A DNA stretch of 43,161 nt from Oscillatoria sp. Lineage in GTDB: Bacteria > Cyanobacteriota > Cyanobacteriia > Cyanobacteriales > Laspinemataceae. Each line of letters opens with the position of its first letter. The stretch's first letter is position 1. Of the stretch, positions 1 to 8,815 are shown in pieces. The notes under the pieces were generated by a model. That model was not told where the DNA came from, made no database searches, and worked only from the letters and a program-made list of their open reading frames with translations. Location of the stretch: NCBI GenBank assembly GCA_011390515.1, contig JAABSJ010000023.1, forward strand, positions 1 to 43,161. Direction: 5' to 3'. The position numbers and the translations under genes are program-made.

Positions 1-42
1 GGGCGATACACTCTATTCTGTAAGGTTTAGAAACAACGCTTG

Positions 43-468
43 TTACCGTTCGGATGGCTTGTTATTCTCACTCACTACTTGTACCAGTTCCTCTTGCAAA
101 GAACGAGATAACCGATTAGTAGTCATGAAAAGATACCCACACATTAACACCCCATAAAAGGGCTGGATAAATTTGGCAACTCCGGGGTAATCTATGCAAT
201 AGACGACCAAGGAAAATAGGTGAAATACTGTACTCGCTAGAATTACTCTTCTCACAAAATGAAGTGAATTCAAGAGTAACGGCTTTAAATTAAAACTCAA
301 ATACACGAAAAGACCGGATAGCCCTAAGCCAATGATTGTCAAAAGAATCCCGATTAAATTTTGATTATCCCACTTTAAATATAGATAAAGGTCACCCAGG
401 TTGTTGAGGATACTGAGTATCCCAACTACACCCAAAAAAGCTTTTAATGACCCAACTGATTCTTTCAT
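43..468 (-). CDS. Small multi-pass membrane protein, unknown function
   Basis: The 141-residue product is hydrophobic, with about four predicted membrane segments (roughly residues 8-27, 38-60, 70-91 and 98-116) and a polar C-terminal tail rich in Glu, Ser and Asn. No catalytic motif or known family is recognisable. It starts with ATG. A TATAATA box lies about 16 nt upstream on the coding strand, so the leader would be very short. It is transcribed away from the neighbouring pentapeptide gene by only a short gap and could be an independent unit. The function is unknown; a membrane location is the only safe inference. Confidence 0.6.
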   Translation of the reverse strand: MKESVGSLKAFLGVVGILSILNNLGDLYLYLKWDNQNLIGILLTIIGLGLSGLFVYLSFNLKPLLLNSLHFVRRVILASTVFHLFSLVVYCIDYPGVAKFIQPFYGVLMCGYLFMTTNRLSRSLQEELVQVVSENNKPSER

Positions 469-654
469 GAAATTGACCTGGGGTATTATAAATCCTTCCC
501 GATGTTTGCTCTAACGACGTGATGAAGGCGATCGCCTATCGGTCGGAGGGAGGTAGATGTTACTGTAGGGAGCAGGGCAGTACCCTCTCCCTACGGTTGC
601 ATTGGCTCTGGGGAAATGGTCCGAGCATTTTGCATAATTCGGATGGATTTCTCA

Positions 655-1647
655 CTACTCGGAAATTCGGCCATCCTGCATCGGGCAAGTATCGGGTAAA
701 GACATATCCTCCCAGTGTGAGGGTTCAAAATATGCCCCGCGCAAATCGGCCTCACTTAAATTGGCTCCTCGCAATTCGGCTACATTAAAATTTGAACCAC
801 ATAAACAAGCGCCTTGCAAGCTCACTTCGGTTAGATTGGCTTGAAACAAGTTGGATTGTACCAAAAGCGCTCCGGTTAAATCGGCATTTTGCAAGTTCGC
901 ATGGGATAAATCTGCTTTACTCAAATTTGCCTCACATAAATCACTTCGAGACAAATTCGCGCCATTCAAGCAGGCAGCATGAAGGTTGGTCCGAAACAAA
1001 AATGAGACGCGCATCTGGGCTGAACTCAAGTTCGTAGCGCTTAAATTGGCTAAGGAGAGATTGGCACCGCTGAGTTTTGCGCCACTGAGGTTGACTCCCT
1101 CCATCTGCACACTATTGAGGTCTACCCCATTCAGATAAGCTTGGGTGAGATTGACTCCGGTGAAGGATGCTCCGCGCAACAATGCTCCACTCAATCGGGC
1201 ACCGCTGAGGTTGGCCCAATTCAGGTTCGCATTCACTAAGTTAGCCGATCGCAAGTTAATCCCTCGCAAATCTGCCCCACAAAAATTCACCCCGCCTAAA
1301 TTCGCTAACCGCAAATTCACCCCGGACAAAATTGCCCCACTCAGTCGCGCCGCAGTGAGAATCGACTTAACCAAATATGCTCCTTTTAAATTCGCTTTGG
1401 TTAAATCCGCATGAGTCAGCCTCACTTCATTTAACTTAGCAAAACTCAGGTCAGTGCGATGTAAAAAAGCCAGGTGTAAATTGGCCCCCGTCAAGACGGC
1501 TCGCGATAAGTTGGCCCCGACAAAATAAGCCCCAGAAAAATCGCATCCGGCTAGGTTAGCTCGTTCCAGGTTGGCTCCGTTTAAATTAACGTCTTTAAAC
1601 GATCGCTCTCCTGCTGCATACCGTTCGAGGAGTTCATTAGTATTCAT
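655..1647 (-). CDS. Pentapeptide-repeat protein (paralogue 1)
   Basis: The 330-residue protein is almost entirely A(D/N)LXX pentapeptide repeats from about residue 20 to 310, which fold into a right-handed quadrilateral beta-helix. A short N-terminal cap reads ELLERYAAGERSF, and the C-terminal tail ends in a PDTCPMQDG-like motif. There is no signal peptide or extra domain. The ATG is preceded by a good AGGAG site. It is a clear paralogue of the next minus-strand gene: both share the xELLxRYxAGxRxF cap and the segment NLNWxNLSGARLSGA. Cyanobacteria carry many such proteins, mostly without known function; a few in other bacteria mimic DNA and bind gyrase. No role can be assigned here. Confidence 0.9.
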   Translation of the reverse strand: MNTNELLERYAAGERSFKDVNLNGANLERANLAGCDFSGAYFVGANLSRAVLTGANLHLAFLHRTDLSFAKLNEVRLTHADLTKANLKGAYLVKSILTAARLSGAILSGVNLRLANLGGVNFCGADLRGINLRSANLVNANLNWANLSGARLSGALLRGASFTGVNLTQAYLNGVDLNSVQMEGVNLSGAKLSGANLSLANLSATNLSSAQMRVSFLFRTNLHAACLNGANLSRSDLCEANLSKADLSHANLQNADLTGALLVQSNLFQANLTEVSLQGACLCGSNFNVAELRGANLSEADLRGAYFEPSHWEDMSLPDTCPMQDGRISE

Positions 1648-1979
1648 TTTACGTTACTCTCCTTATGGCTTAAAAGCCCCTTAATTCTTTACTGGAATCC
1701 GTTGCCCCCTAACCACTCAATTAAATTTGGGCATCGTTGGGGCTTGCCGTCCTGGTTTTTTATGGAAAAAATGGGATTTTTTTTAGCATTAACTATTCCT
1801 ATCTCCATTAAAGCATTTTTATGGCTAAAAGACAAGACGGTGCAGGGATGGAATTGGTGCGCTAACGGCGATAAAAAGTTGAAAATAGCAATTGAATGAG
1901 TTAGCCGCTTTTTTGCACCCAGTGGGTTGTTAATCTCCAGTTTTTTGCCTCATCAACCCGCTTGTCCTCCCGCTATCTG
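1648..1979. other. Intergenic spacer without recognisable gene
   Basis: This spacer between the two pentapeptide genes is AT-rich and holds short T and A runs around 1775-1830. A 65-codon open frame here has no recognisable features and was not called. The family-1 repeat follows immediately. The promoter of the upstream pentapeptide gene presumably lies in its first 100 bases, but no clear box is claimed. Confidence 0.4.
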
Positions 1980-2101
1980 ATACCAAATCCAGTTGTTAAA
2001 AGTCGGTTTTCTCTCTTAGCCCGCGCAGGCGGGCTTCGTCCGTATAGCCCCAGGCTTCAGCCTGCGGGTTTTTACAGACCTTTGACAACCGGATTCCGTA
2101 T
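1980..2101 (+). repeat. Interspersed repeat family 1, complete copy
   Basis: The element begins ATACCAAATCC and ends GGATTCCGTAT, so its ends form an imperfect inverted repeat. Inside are a GC-rich hairpin (GCCCGCGCAGGCGGGC) and a conserved tail with the word GCGGGTTTTTACAGACC. The same architecture recurs at 3361-3606, 7274-7574 and 22413-22560, with fragments elsewhere, so this is a dispersed MITE- or REP-like family. It contains no gene. Its position just past the 3' end of the second pentapeptide gene suggests it may also act as a transcriptional end. Confidence 0.8.
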
Positions 2102-2143
2102 GATGAGTTTTCAGCACCCTGTTTTATCCTCTTGCCAATGGGT

Positions 2144-3148
2144 TTAGGAATGCAGGCTCCCATCGGGCATCACTGCACCTGTCAAATCCGCATCCTGCAA
2201 GTCGGCACCCACCAGTGCCGCATCCCGCAGACTCGCCGATCGCAGATTTGCACCGCGCAAGCAAGCGCCATCGAGGTCAGATCCCCATAAATAGGCCCCT
2301 TCTAAGTTAGCGCCTGTGAGATCTGCACCTGTTAACTTGGCTAAATTGAGGTTAGCATCCCGGAGATCGGCATTTCGTAAGTCCGCTTCCATCAGGTCAG
2401 TTTTCATCAAATTGGCCCGAGTGAAACAACCTCCTCTGAGAATACTGCCATGTAGATTGGCTTGGTTAAGATTTCCCCTTTCAAAATTGGCAAATCGCAT
2501 TTGAGTATCGCGCAAATCTGCACCCCTAAAGTTAGATCCGCGCAGAGTTGCTCCGCTTAATTTAGCCTCATTGAGTTCCAGTCCGCTAAAATTAATCCCC
2601 TCCAAATTGAGGCCATTTAAAAAGGCTCCGGTGAGTTTAACTCCGTTTAAGAGTGCGCCTTTGAGACAAGCGCCGCTGAGTCTGGCTCCACTGAGGTTGG
2701 TCCAGTTCAAGTTAGCATTCATCAGATTTGCGCCTCGGAAATTAATTCCATTGAGGTTAGCACCAGAAAAGTTAACTCCGAGTAAATTTGAGCGATAAAA
2801 ATTAACCCATTTGAGAATAGCCCCACTGAGTTTAGCCCCGGTTAAATCGGTATTGGCTAACTGAGCGCCTTGGAGATTAGCTTTGGTTAAATCGGCCTCA
2901 ATCAGGCGGCTGCCTTTGAGTTTGACGAAGGTTAAATCAGCGGCGTAGAGAAATGCACCGGATAATTGAACTTCCATCATGAAGGAGCGACTTAAATTAG
3001 CCCGCGCCAAGGATGCGTCAATGAGATTTGCCCCGAACAGGTTCACCTGTTGCAGGGTTGCGCCGATCAAGTTGGCTAAATTGAGATTCCATCCACGAAA
3101 ATCGCGATCGCCTGCAGTGTAGCGTTTTAGTAATTCATACCCATCCAT
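2144..3148 (-). CDS. Pentapeptide-repeat protein (paralogue 2)
   Basis: The 334-residue product consists of A(D/N)LXX repeats from about residue 18 to 320 and ends in the tail MPDGSLHS, a C-terminal motif common in cyanobacterial pentapeptide proteins. The chosen ATG begins MDGYELLKRY and has a GTGGAG site six bases upstream; a GTG four codons earlier would fall inside that site. It is paralogous to the neighbouring gene on the same strand, with family-1 repeat DNA between them. The product is expected to be a cytoplasmic beta-helix, perhaps a binding scaffold. Function is unknown. Confidence 0.9.
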   Translation of the reverse strand: MDGYELLKRYTAGDRDFRGWNLNLANLIGATLQQVNLFGANLIDASLARANLSRSFMMEVQLSGAFLYAADLTFVKLKGSRLIEADLTKANLQGAQLANTDLTGAKLSGAILKWVNFYRSNLLGVNFSGANLNGINFRGANLMNANLNWTNLSGARLSGACLKGALLNGVKLTGAFLNGLNLEGINFSGLELNEAKLSGATLRGSNFRGADLRDTQMRFANFERGNLNQANLHGSILRGGCFTRANLMKTDLMEADLRNADLRDANLNLAKLTGADLTGANLEGAYLWGSDLDGACLRGANLRSASLRDAALVGADLQDADLTGAVMPDGSLHS

Positions 3149-3360
3149 ATTCCACTCCACCTATTTAGCCTGAGATATCTACAATTTAGAATGCCCTGGT
3201 GGTGAGGAGATATCATACAATGCTAAACATTTCGTAAAATAACAGATTTTTTTAAGTTTTCGGTATCGGGTATCGGCAATTAAGAATCGATAATTCATCA
3301 ATTCTTGATTGCCCATCAGGGTAGGCCCCCAAAATTTACCTGGGACTGCCAATCAGAGTC

Positions 3361-3606
3361 ATACCAAATCTGGTTGTTAAAAGTCCATTTCCTGGATAAC
3401 GCCGCGCCCCCTGGCTGATACCAAACCCGGTTGGTAAAAGTCGATTTCCTGGATTAGCCCGCGCCCGCGGGCTTTGTCCGCGAGTGCCCCACCCTTTAGT
3501 GTGCGGGTTTTTATAGACCTTTGACAACCGGATTCCGTATGAGTCCTGGTAGCCCCACCCTTGAGGGTGCGGGTTTTTATAGACATATCCGAACCGGATT
3601 CCGTAT
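3361..3606 (+). repeat. Family 1 repeat, nested double copy
   Basis: There are two left ends (ATACCAAATC at 3361 and ATACCAAACC at 3419) followed by two right ends (CCGGATTCCGTAT finishing at 3540 and at 3606). This order is expected if one copy landed inside another. The inner copy is complete with the GCCCGCGCCCGCGGGC hairpin. The outer copy is split into a left half of about 58 bases and a right half of about 66 bases that carries its own GCGGGTTTTTATAGAC segment. It lies between the pentapeptide gene and the first DUF2993 gene. Confidence 0.75.
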
Positions 3607-3666
3607 AAAACCGCAAGATGCTCCCCCTCCTGAATTTTCTAGGGAGCATGATTTAAACTGGCGATA

Positions 3667-3769
3667 TATAGCAGTCCTAACTCAATTGTGGAAGACCCTC
3701 ACCCCCAACCCCTCTCCCAGAAGGGGAGAGGGGAGATGAAAATGTTACAAATCATTTAGGAATGCTATA
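3667..3769 (+). repeat. TA-flanked MITE, TATAGCA-type
   Basis: The ends are TATAGCAGTCCTAA and TTTAGGAATGCTATA, an inverted repeat bounded by TA dinucleotides. The middle contains a CCCCTCTCCCAGAAGGGGAGAGGGG hairpin. Two relatives occur at 9886-10058 and 29429-29539. TA flanks and small size are typical of MITEs mobilised by IS630/Tc1-mariner transposases; no transposase of that kind is present in the window. Confidence 0.75.
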
Positions 3770-3811
3770 GAAACCGCGATCGCCGATAGCCCCTTCTCTC
3801 ATCAAACCCGA

Positions 3812-4603
3812 ATGGAATTTTTCACCCTGATACTCACCAGTCTGTTTACTTTAGTGTCTCCTGCCGGGATTGCCTTAGATACTCTGGCTGAACAGAATAT
3901 TCGCGATCGCCTCTCGGCAGCGGAAGAACTCGAAGTCCGCATTGATAACACCCCCAGCTATCAATTACTCAATGGAAAAGTTGATCGCCTGCGAATTGCT
4001 GGCCGAGGATTATCATTAATCCCGGGGTTAAGACTCGATATTTTAGAAATAGAAACCGACGCCATTGAGGTCAACCCTAGAGAATTAGGACGAGGTTCCG
4101 GAAATAGGCCAGTCCGGGGATTGCAAAAACCATTACAGGCGGCAGTTCGGGTTGGTGTAACCGAGGCAGATCTCAATACTGCCTTGCAGTCCCCGGAACT
4201 CTATAATCAAATGCAAACTCTAGCCTTGAGCTTATTTGATTCTCCCTTAATTCAACAAATTGCTACCCGTTATACCCTGGTCGATCGCCAAGTCACTTTT
4301 TTACCCAATAACCGAGTCCGATTCCAAACAAAAGTCCAAGAACGGGGATATAATGACGCTCTAACCTTAACCGTAGAAACGGGTATCAATGTAATTGAAG
4401 GTCAACAATTACAACTAATTTCTCCCTCAGTCTGGGTGAACGATCGCCCTGCACCTCGCAGATTAGTCACCGGACTCTTAGATTTAACCCGGAGGTTTAA
4501 TTTACAGCGACTAGAAACTCGGGGGGTGCGATCGCAGGTGTTGCACTTTAACCTGACCCCAGCCGGTGCAGAAATTGCCCTATTCTTGGCAGTCAACCCT
4601 TAG
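3812..4603 (+). CDS. DUF2993 (LmeA-like) protein, paralogue 1
   Basis: The 263-residue protein opens with a hydrophobic, signal-like stretch (about residues 3-22) and continues with the DUF2993 fold: a conserved block RIDNTPSYQLLNGKVDRLRIAGRG early in the chain, a second block on ITEADLN-type sequence (VTEADLNTAL), and a C-terminal beta-rich part. Family members are exported or membrane-associated lipid-binding-type proteins; mycobacterial LmeA is the best-studied relative. In cyanobacteria the role is not established. A paralogue sits at 7719-8549, with a HEAT-repeat gene between them. The gene follows a MITE closely, so its promoter region is short. Confidence 0.8.
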   Translation: MEFFTLILTSLFTLVSPAGIALDTLAEQNIRDRLSAAEELEVRIDNTPSYQLLNGKVDRLRIAGRGLSLIPGLRLDILEIETDAIEVNPRELGRGSGNRPVRGLQKPLQAAVRVGVTEADLNTALQSPELYNQMQTLALSLFDSPLIQQIATRYTLVDRQVTFLPNNRVRFQTKVQERGYNDALTLTVETGINVIEGQQLQLISPSVWVNDRPAPRRLVTGLLDLTRRFNLQRLETRGVRSQVLHFNLTPAGAEIALFLAVNP

Positions 4604-4785
4604 ACTGGAAAGAAAGACCCGCCACAGCAGTCCCCTGTCTCAATTTCCCAGGGACTCCTCAGATTTGTCTGACAAAAGCACTCCAGTGTGAGTTACCACC
4701 CTAACGGAGGAATCCTAGTGGTGTGGCTCCCCAGACAAGGGGCAGATATTCAGATAGACTGAGCTAGAGGAGTATTGAAAATGGT

Positions 4786-7128
4786 ATGGATGTGGGGAAC
4801 AGTATGAACGCCGAACGGTTTGCTTTTAAGCTGATTGTGGAAAAAACTGAAAATTGGGGACAAGATACCGTAACCCTACCGGAAAATCTATCTCGTTCTG
4901 AGGCTGGGGAAAAAGCCCTCAGTGAATTTTTGAACGTGATGCAGCTTGAGCTAGAGGATGCTCGCTTAGAGGAGTCGCAGGTGCAGGCGTACCGGGAGCC
5001 CCTAACGGAATTCGTCTCGCAACCGTTGGTACAGGAAACGCTGTTAGGGGTTTTTGACAAAGACTGCAAAACGATCTCCACGGATACTTTAGCCCAAACC
5101 TGGACTGATCTCAATTTGACGGCCCTCCCGGAGGGGTTTAATTGGGAAGCGGTGGCGCGAATTTATTTCAAACAAATTAAAGCCTTTGTTCACGCCAGAG
5201 AATTGGTTGATCGCCTGCTGAACGCCAACCGAGAGGATACCCTCACCCTGGATGATATCAAACGGGATGTATTTGAACACCATCTGTTTGATGAACCGTG
5301 GCATGAAGTGATGCGGCAAATCGTCAGGATGATTGCGCCAGAATTGGCGGCAGAGTTACTCGATTCTCTGATAGAAAACCAAGTCGAACCCTCTAATTTT
5401 ACTCACTTATTTGTAGCGGCAGAATGTCTGGCGGTTTTGTCCGATCGCACCGCCTTAAAATCGACGGCGAATCAACTGCGAGATCGCATGCAATCCTTAA
5501 CCCAACATCCGGAAGTGGATGAACTCATCCTCACCCGCCTGCGCGCCATTTCCACCCTGGCGCGAGTCTGGAAAACGGACCCGGATACCCTCCCCTGGTT
5601 ACAATCCCTAGTAGAATCCCCCGTTGCTGAAACCATCCGCATGAGTGCAGTGGATGAAATTGCCCTCTGTTGGAAAGAACGCCCAGAGATTCTCTCCTGG
5701 CTCAAAACCCTAGCAGAATCATCGGTGGCCGAAATTACTCGGGTGAGTGCAGTGCGATCGCTGGCGACTCACTACCGCCAGGACCCGGAGATTCTTCCCC
5801 TGCTCAAAACCTTAGCCCAAAGCGATCGCTATTGGCTGGTCCGGGAGGCGGCATTAGAAGAGTTAGCGCAGGGATGGCATGATGATCCCCAGACATTTAC
5901 CCTAATTGCGGCGATCGCCCAATCCGACTCCGAAGCGGATGTGAGAGAGGCGGCAGTCGAAGAACTCGCCAAAGGTTGGAGTCAAGACAAAGAGACTTCT
6001 GCCCTGATTCGCACTTTGGCGGAGTCCGATGAAGATTGGCACGTCAGAATTGCCGCTATGCAGCAGTTTGCGATCGCCTGGTATGACAATGCCTCAACCC
6101 TAGGTTGGCTCAGAAATCGCGCTCTTGGTGATCCCGATTGGCACGTCAGAATTGCCGCCATGCAGCAGATTGCTACCGGCTGGTTTGATGACCCCGAAAC
6201 CGTGGCTTGGTTACGAGATCGCATCGTTTCTGATGACGCATGGCAGGTGCGTGTCGCCGCTTTACAACTGGCTGCCGCTTGGTTTGAAGACCCGAAAACC
6301 TTGCCAATCCTGAAAGATATTGCCTCTTCTGACCGCGATCGCCGGGTCCGGGAAGCGGCAGTGCACGAGTTTACTCGCACCTGGAAGGATGACCCGGAAC
6401 TGTTACCGATTCTCAAATCCCGGGCGACTGAGGATGAACATTGGCAGGTGCGTGTCGCTGCCTTACAGCAACTGGCGACGGGATGGTATGACGACCCGGA
6501 AACCTTACCCATTCTCAAGGTTCAAGCAATCAATGACGCTTCCTCTGATGTGAGGATGACTACTTTGCGAGAACTGGCTTCTGGGTGGTTTGATGACCCC
6601 GAAACCTTGCCGATTTTGAAAAGTCGGGCCACATCGGATCAAGGCTGGGATGTGAGAATTGTCGCTCTGCGAGAATTGGCAACGGGTTGGAAAGAAGACT
6701 CGGAAAGTTGGACCATTGTCAAAAGCCGCGCTCAATCCGATGAGAATTGGGCCGTGCGTCTTGCCGGGGCGATCGAGTTGGTGACCCACTGGCCCAAAAA
6801 CCCAGAAACGTTGGAGATTGTCAAAACTCGGGCTTGTAATGATGAGGATTCGTTTGTGAGACTCTCGTCCCTGCAACAGTTGGTCAAGGGGGGATGGGAT
6901 GACGCGGATGTATTTGCCTTTTTGTGCGATCGGGCGGTCAATGATCCGTTTGTGCCGTTACAAGATGGTGCACTCAATCCTCGACTCACCGCCCTCGAAG
7001 CCATTGTCCAGTATTATGGGGAGCATCCAGAAACCTTCCCCTTACTCCGCGATCGGGCCCAATCTGACCCCGATGAAAAAGTGCGGGCCTTTGCTCAATC
7101 TGTCTTAAGCACCTCGGGCAAAAACTAG
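4786..7128 (+). CDS. HEAT-repeat protein with N-terminal helical domain
   Basis: The product has 780 residues. From about residue 255 to the C-terminus it consists of some fifteen near-regular 34-residue HEAT-like units with the consensus VRxAALxxLAxGWxDDPETLPILKxxAxSD. Repeats at 6034 and 6136 are nearly identical in DNA and exactly 102 bases apart, which shows recent internal duplication. Residues 1-150 form a separate helical domain, with segments like LVQETLLGVFD and LPEGFNWEAVARIYFKQIKAF, that resembles the region before the NTPase in cyanobacterial NACHT-HEAT proteins (from memory). Here no Walker A motif follows, so it would be an NTPase-less relative. A GAGGAG site lies 13 bases before the chosen ATG; an alternative ATG at 4804 overlaps the stop of an 8-codon leader frame. 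It is presumably a cytoplasmic protein-protein interaction scaffold. Confidence 0.85.
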   Translation: MDVGNSMNAERFAFKLIVEKTENWGQDTVTLPENLSRSEAGEKALSEFLNVMQLELEDARLEESQVQAYREPLTEFVSQPLVQETLLGVFDKDCKTISTDTLAQTWTDLNLTALPEGFNWEAVARIYFKQIKAFVHARELVDRLLNANREDTLTLDDIKRDVFEHHLFDEPWHEVMRQIVRMIAPELAAELLDSLIENQVEPSNFTHLFVAAECLAVLSDRTALKSTANQLRDRMQSLTQHPEVDELILTRLRAISTLARVWKTDPDTLPWLQSLVESPVAETIRMSAVDEIALCWKERPEILSWLKTLAESSVAEITRVSAVRSLATHYRQDPEILPLLKTLAQSDRYWLVREAALEELAQGWHDDPQTFTLIAAIAQSDSEADVREAAVEELAKGWSQDKETSALIRTLAESDEDWHVRIAAMQQFAIAWYDNASTLGWLRNRALGDPDWHVRIAAMQQIATGWFDDPETVAWLRDRIVSDDAWQVRVAALQLAAAWFEDPKTLPILKDIASSDRDRRVREAAVHEFTRTWKDDPELLPILKSRATEDEHWQVRVAALQQLATGWYDDPETLPILKVQAINDASSDVRMTTLRELASGWFDDPETLPILKSRATSDQGWDVRIVALRELATGWKEDSESWTIVKSRAQSDENWAVRLAGAIELVTHWPKNPETLEIVKTRACNDEDSFVRLSSLQQLVKGGWDDADVFAFLCDRAVNDPFVPLQDGALNPRLTALEAIVQYYGEHPETFPLLRDRAQSDPDEKVRAFAQSVLSTSGKN

Positions 7129-7273
7129 AAAGAATATTTCTGGCTTAACCCTTGACAAAAATCCTCTTTTACCCATTAGGCCAACCCTAATCGGTCCCAC
7201 GCTAGTCAGGGGTGACCAGCCAGACTGCTGCGACCCCACCCTAGAAAGCCAGTTTAAACCACCAGAAGTTCTC

Positions 7274-7574
7274 ATACCAAATCCGGTTGTTAAAAGTCGG
7301 TTTTCGCTTTTAGCCCGCGTAGGCGGGCTTCGTCCGCAAACGCCCCACCCTTTCCTAGCGGAACGCTCATAGAACAGGGTGCGGGTTTTTACAGACCTTT
7401 GACAACCGGATTTGGGATCACCATCCTCTGATCCCAAATCCGGTTGTTAAAAGTCGGTTTTCGCTTTTAGCCCGCGTAGGCGGGCTTCGTCCGCAAACGC
7501 CCCACCCTTTCCTGACGGAACGCTTATAGAACAGGGTGTGGGTTTTTATAGACAGATCAGAACCGGATTGCGTA
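7274..7574 (+). repeat. Family 1 repeat, tandem pair
   Basis: Two complete copies follow each other (about 7274-7417 and 7431-7574). The first 120 bases of each are nearly identical, including TAGCCCGCGTAGGCGGGC and a GGAACGCT(C/T)ATAGAACAGGGTG segment not seen in the copy at 1980. At the junction the right end of the first and the left end of the second form an inverted repeat around a 6-base centre (ends TTTGGGATCA and TGATCCCAAA, with one intervening base). It fills most of the 590-base gap between the HEAT gene and the second DUF2993 gene. Confidence 0.8.
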
Positions 7575-7718
7575 TGTCATGATACCTAGACCCTAAAAAC
7601 CGTCAGCAAGCCAGAGTTGCCCCGGGGAGATGGGACCAATTGGAGAAACCTGGACACTCCATTTTAGCCTCCTTACGGGTTTCCCCCTGGACTTAGCCTA
7701 ATTCATTGAATAGAAATT

Positions 7719-8549
7719 ATGGAATTATTGACCCTGGTTTTAACCGGAATTCTCACCTTAGTGTCCCCCGTTGGGGCGACATTCGATAACATCGCTGAGG
7801 GAGATATTCGTGAGGCCCTCCATGATGCCGAACAGTTGGTAGTCCGACTGGATAATGCCCCAAACTACTCTCTACTCAGGGGAAATATCCAACGATTACG
7901 CTTTGCGGGGCGGGGATTGTACGTCACACCGGACCTCCGTATCGATACGGTGGAAATCGAAAGCGACCCGATCGCCGTAGATATTAACCGTCTCAACCAA
8001 GAAGACCGCAGCTCAATCCCACGCTTTCTCCGGGAACCCTTACAGGGGGCGATGCGCGTAGTAATCACCGAAGCCGACATCAACCATGCCTTGCGATCGC
8101 AGGCTGCGGCTGAACCCTTACGAGAACTCGGCATCGGGATCACCCGCACCAATGACCCCGAGGCCCAAAGCGACCCCCAACGCTTTCAAATTGTCAATCC
8201 CGAGGTGGAATTTTTAGCCAATAATCGCGTGCGCTTTCAGTTAGAAATTGCAGACCGCAGGGATAATGAATCCGTGCAAATCGTTGTAGAGACCGGGTTA
8301 GCCTCGGTTAATGGGGCAAGGCTCCAAGCGGTCAACCCGACCATCCGGATTAATAATGAAGAGGCCCCCACTCAGTTGATCACGATTTTCTCCCGAATCC
8401 TCGATCGCGCCCTAGACCTTAGAAAATATGAAGAGCGGGGATTATTTGCCCGGTTTTTAAAATTTGAGCTGGATGGCGATCGCCTAGAAGTTGCCGCCTT
8501 TATTCGCATCGATCAGCCTGATGCGTTGTCAGTCTTGACTTCGGAGTAA
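7719..8549 (+). CDS. DUF2993 (LmeA-like) protein, paralogue 2
   Basis: The 276-residue protein is homologous along its length to the one at 3812-4603. Both start ME(F/L)(F/L)TLxLTxxxTLVSPxG, share RxDNxPxYxLLxGxxxRLRxAGRGL, and carry the block ITEADINHAL. The N-terminal hydrophobic segment suggests export. It is slightly longer, with an insertion around residues 130-155. The pair probably arose by duplication, later separated by the HEAT gene and repeats. No catalytic residues are known for the family, so the call rests on the fold-level similarity only. Confidence 0.8.
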   Translation: MELLTLVLTGILTLVSPVGATFDNIAEGDIREALHDAEQLVVRLDNAPNYSLLRGNIQRLRFAGRGLYVTPDLRIDTVEIESDPIAVDINRLNQEDRSSIPRFLREPLQGAMRVVITEADINHALRSQAAAEPLRELGIGITRTNDPEAQSDPQRFQIVNPEVEFLANNRVRFQLEIADRRDNESVQIVVETGLASVNGARLQAVNPTIRINNEEAPTQLITIFSRILDRALDLRKYEERGLFARFLKFELDGDRLEVAAFIRIDQPDALSVLTSE

Positions 8550-8815
8550 GTTTTCTGGAAATTTAGCCGATTCCCTTGTAGTTTCTTGCCAAGGTCTACC
8601 GGCATCTTTAATTCTTTAATCAAGATGTAGCTATTTGTTCTTAAGGCATTGGCGATCGCCAATTAACCCGATGAGCGGCTCAAGGCTGGGAAGAATTCAG
8701 GGATGGCAACAGGGGATCCCCCGTACCGGATGCGAAGGGAACCCTCAGTTCAAAACCACCAAATCCGCATTTCTTATTAGTCAATATTGTTTAACTGTTG
8801 AGGAGAACTTTTGAT

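Noticed and set aside
1145-1414. Plus-strand frames opposite both pentapeptide genes
   Set aside because: They are mirror frames created by the repetitive codons of the real genes.
5982-6518. 178-codon minus-strand frame inside the HEAT gene
   Set aside because: It is a shadow of the 102-base coding repeats on the plus strand.
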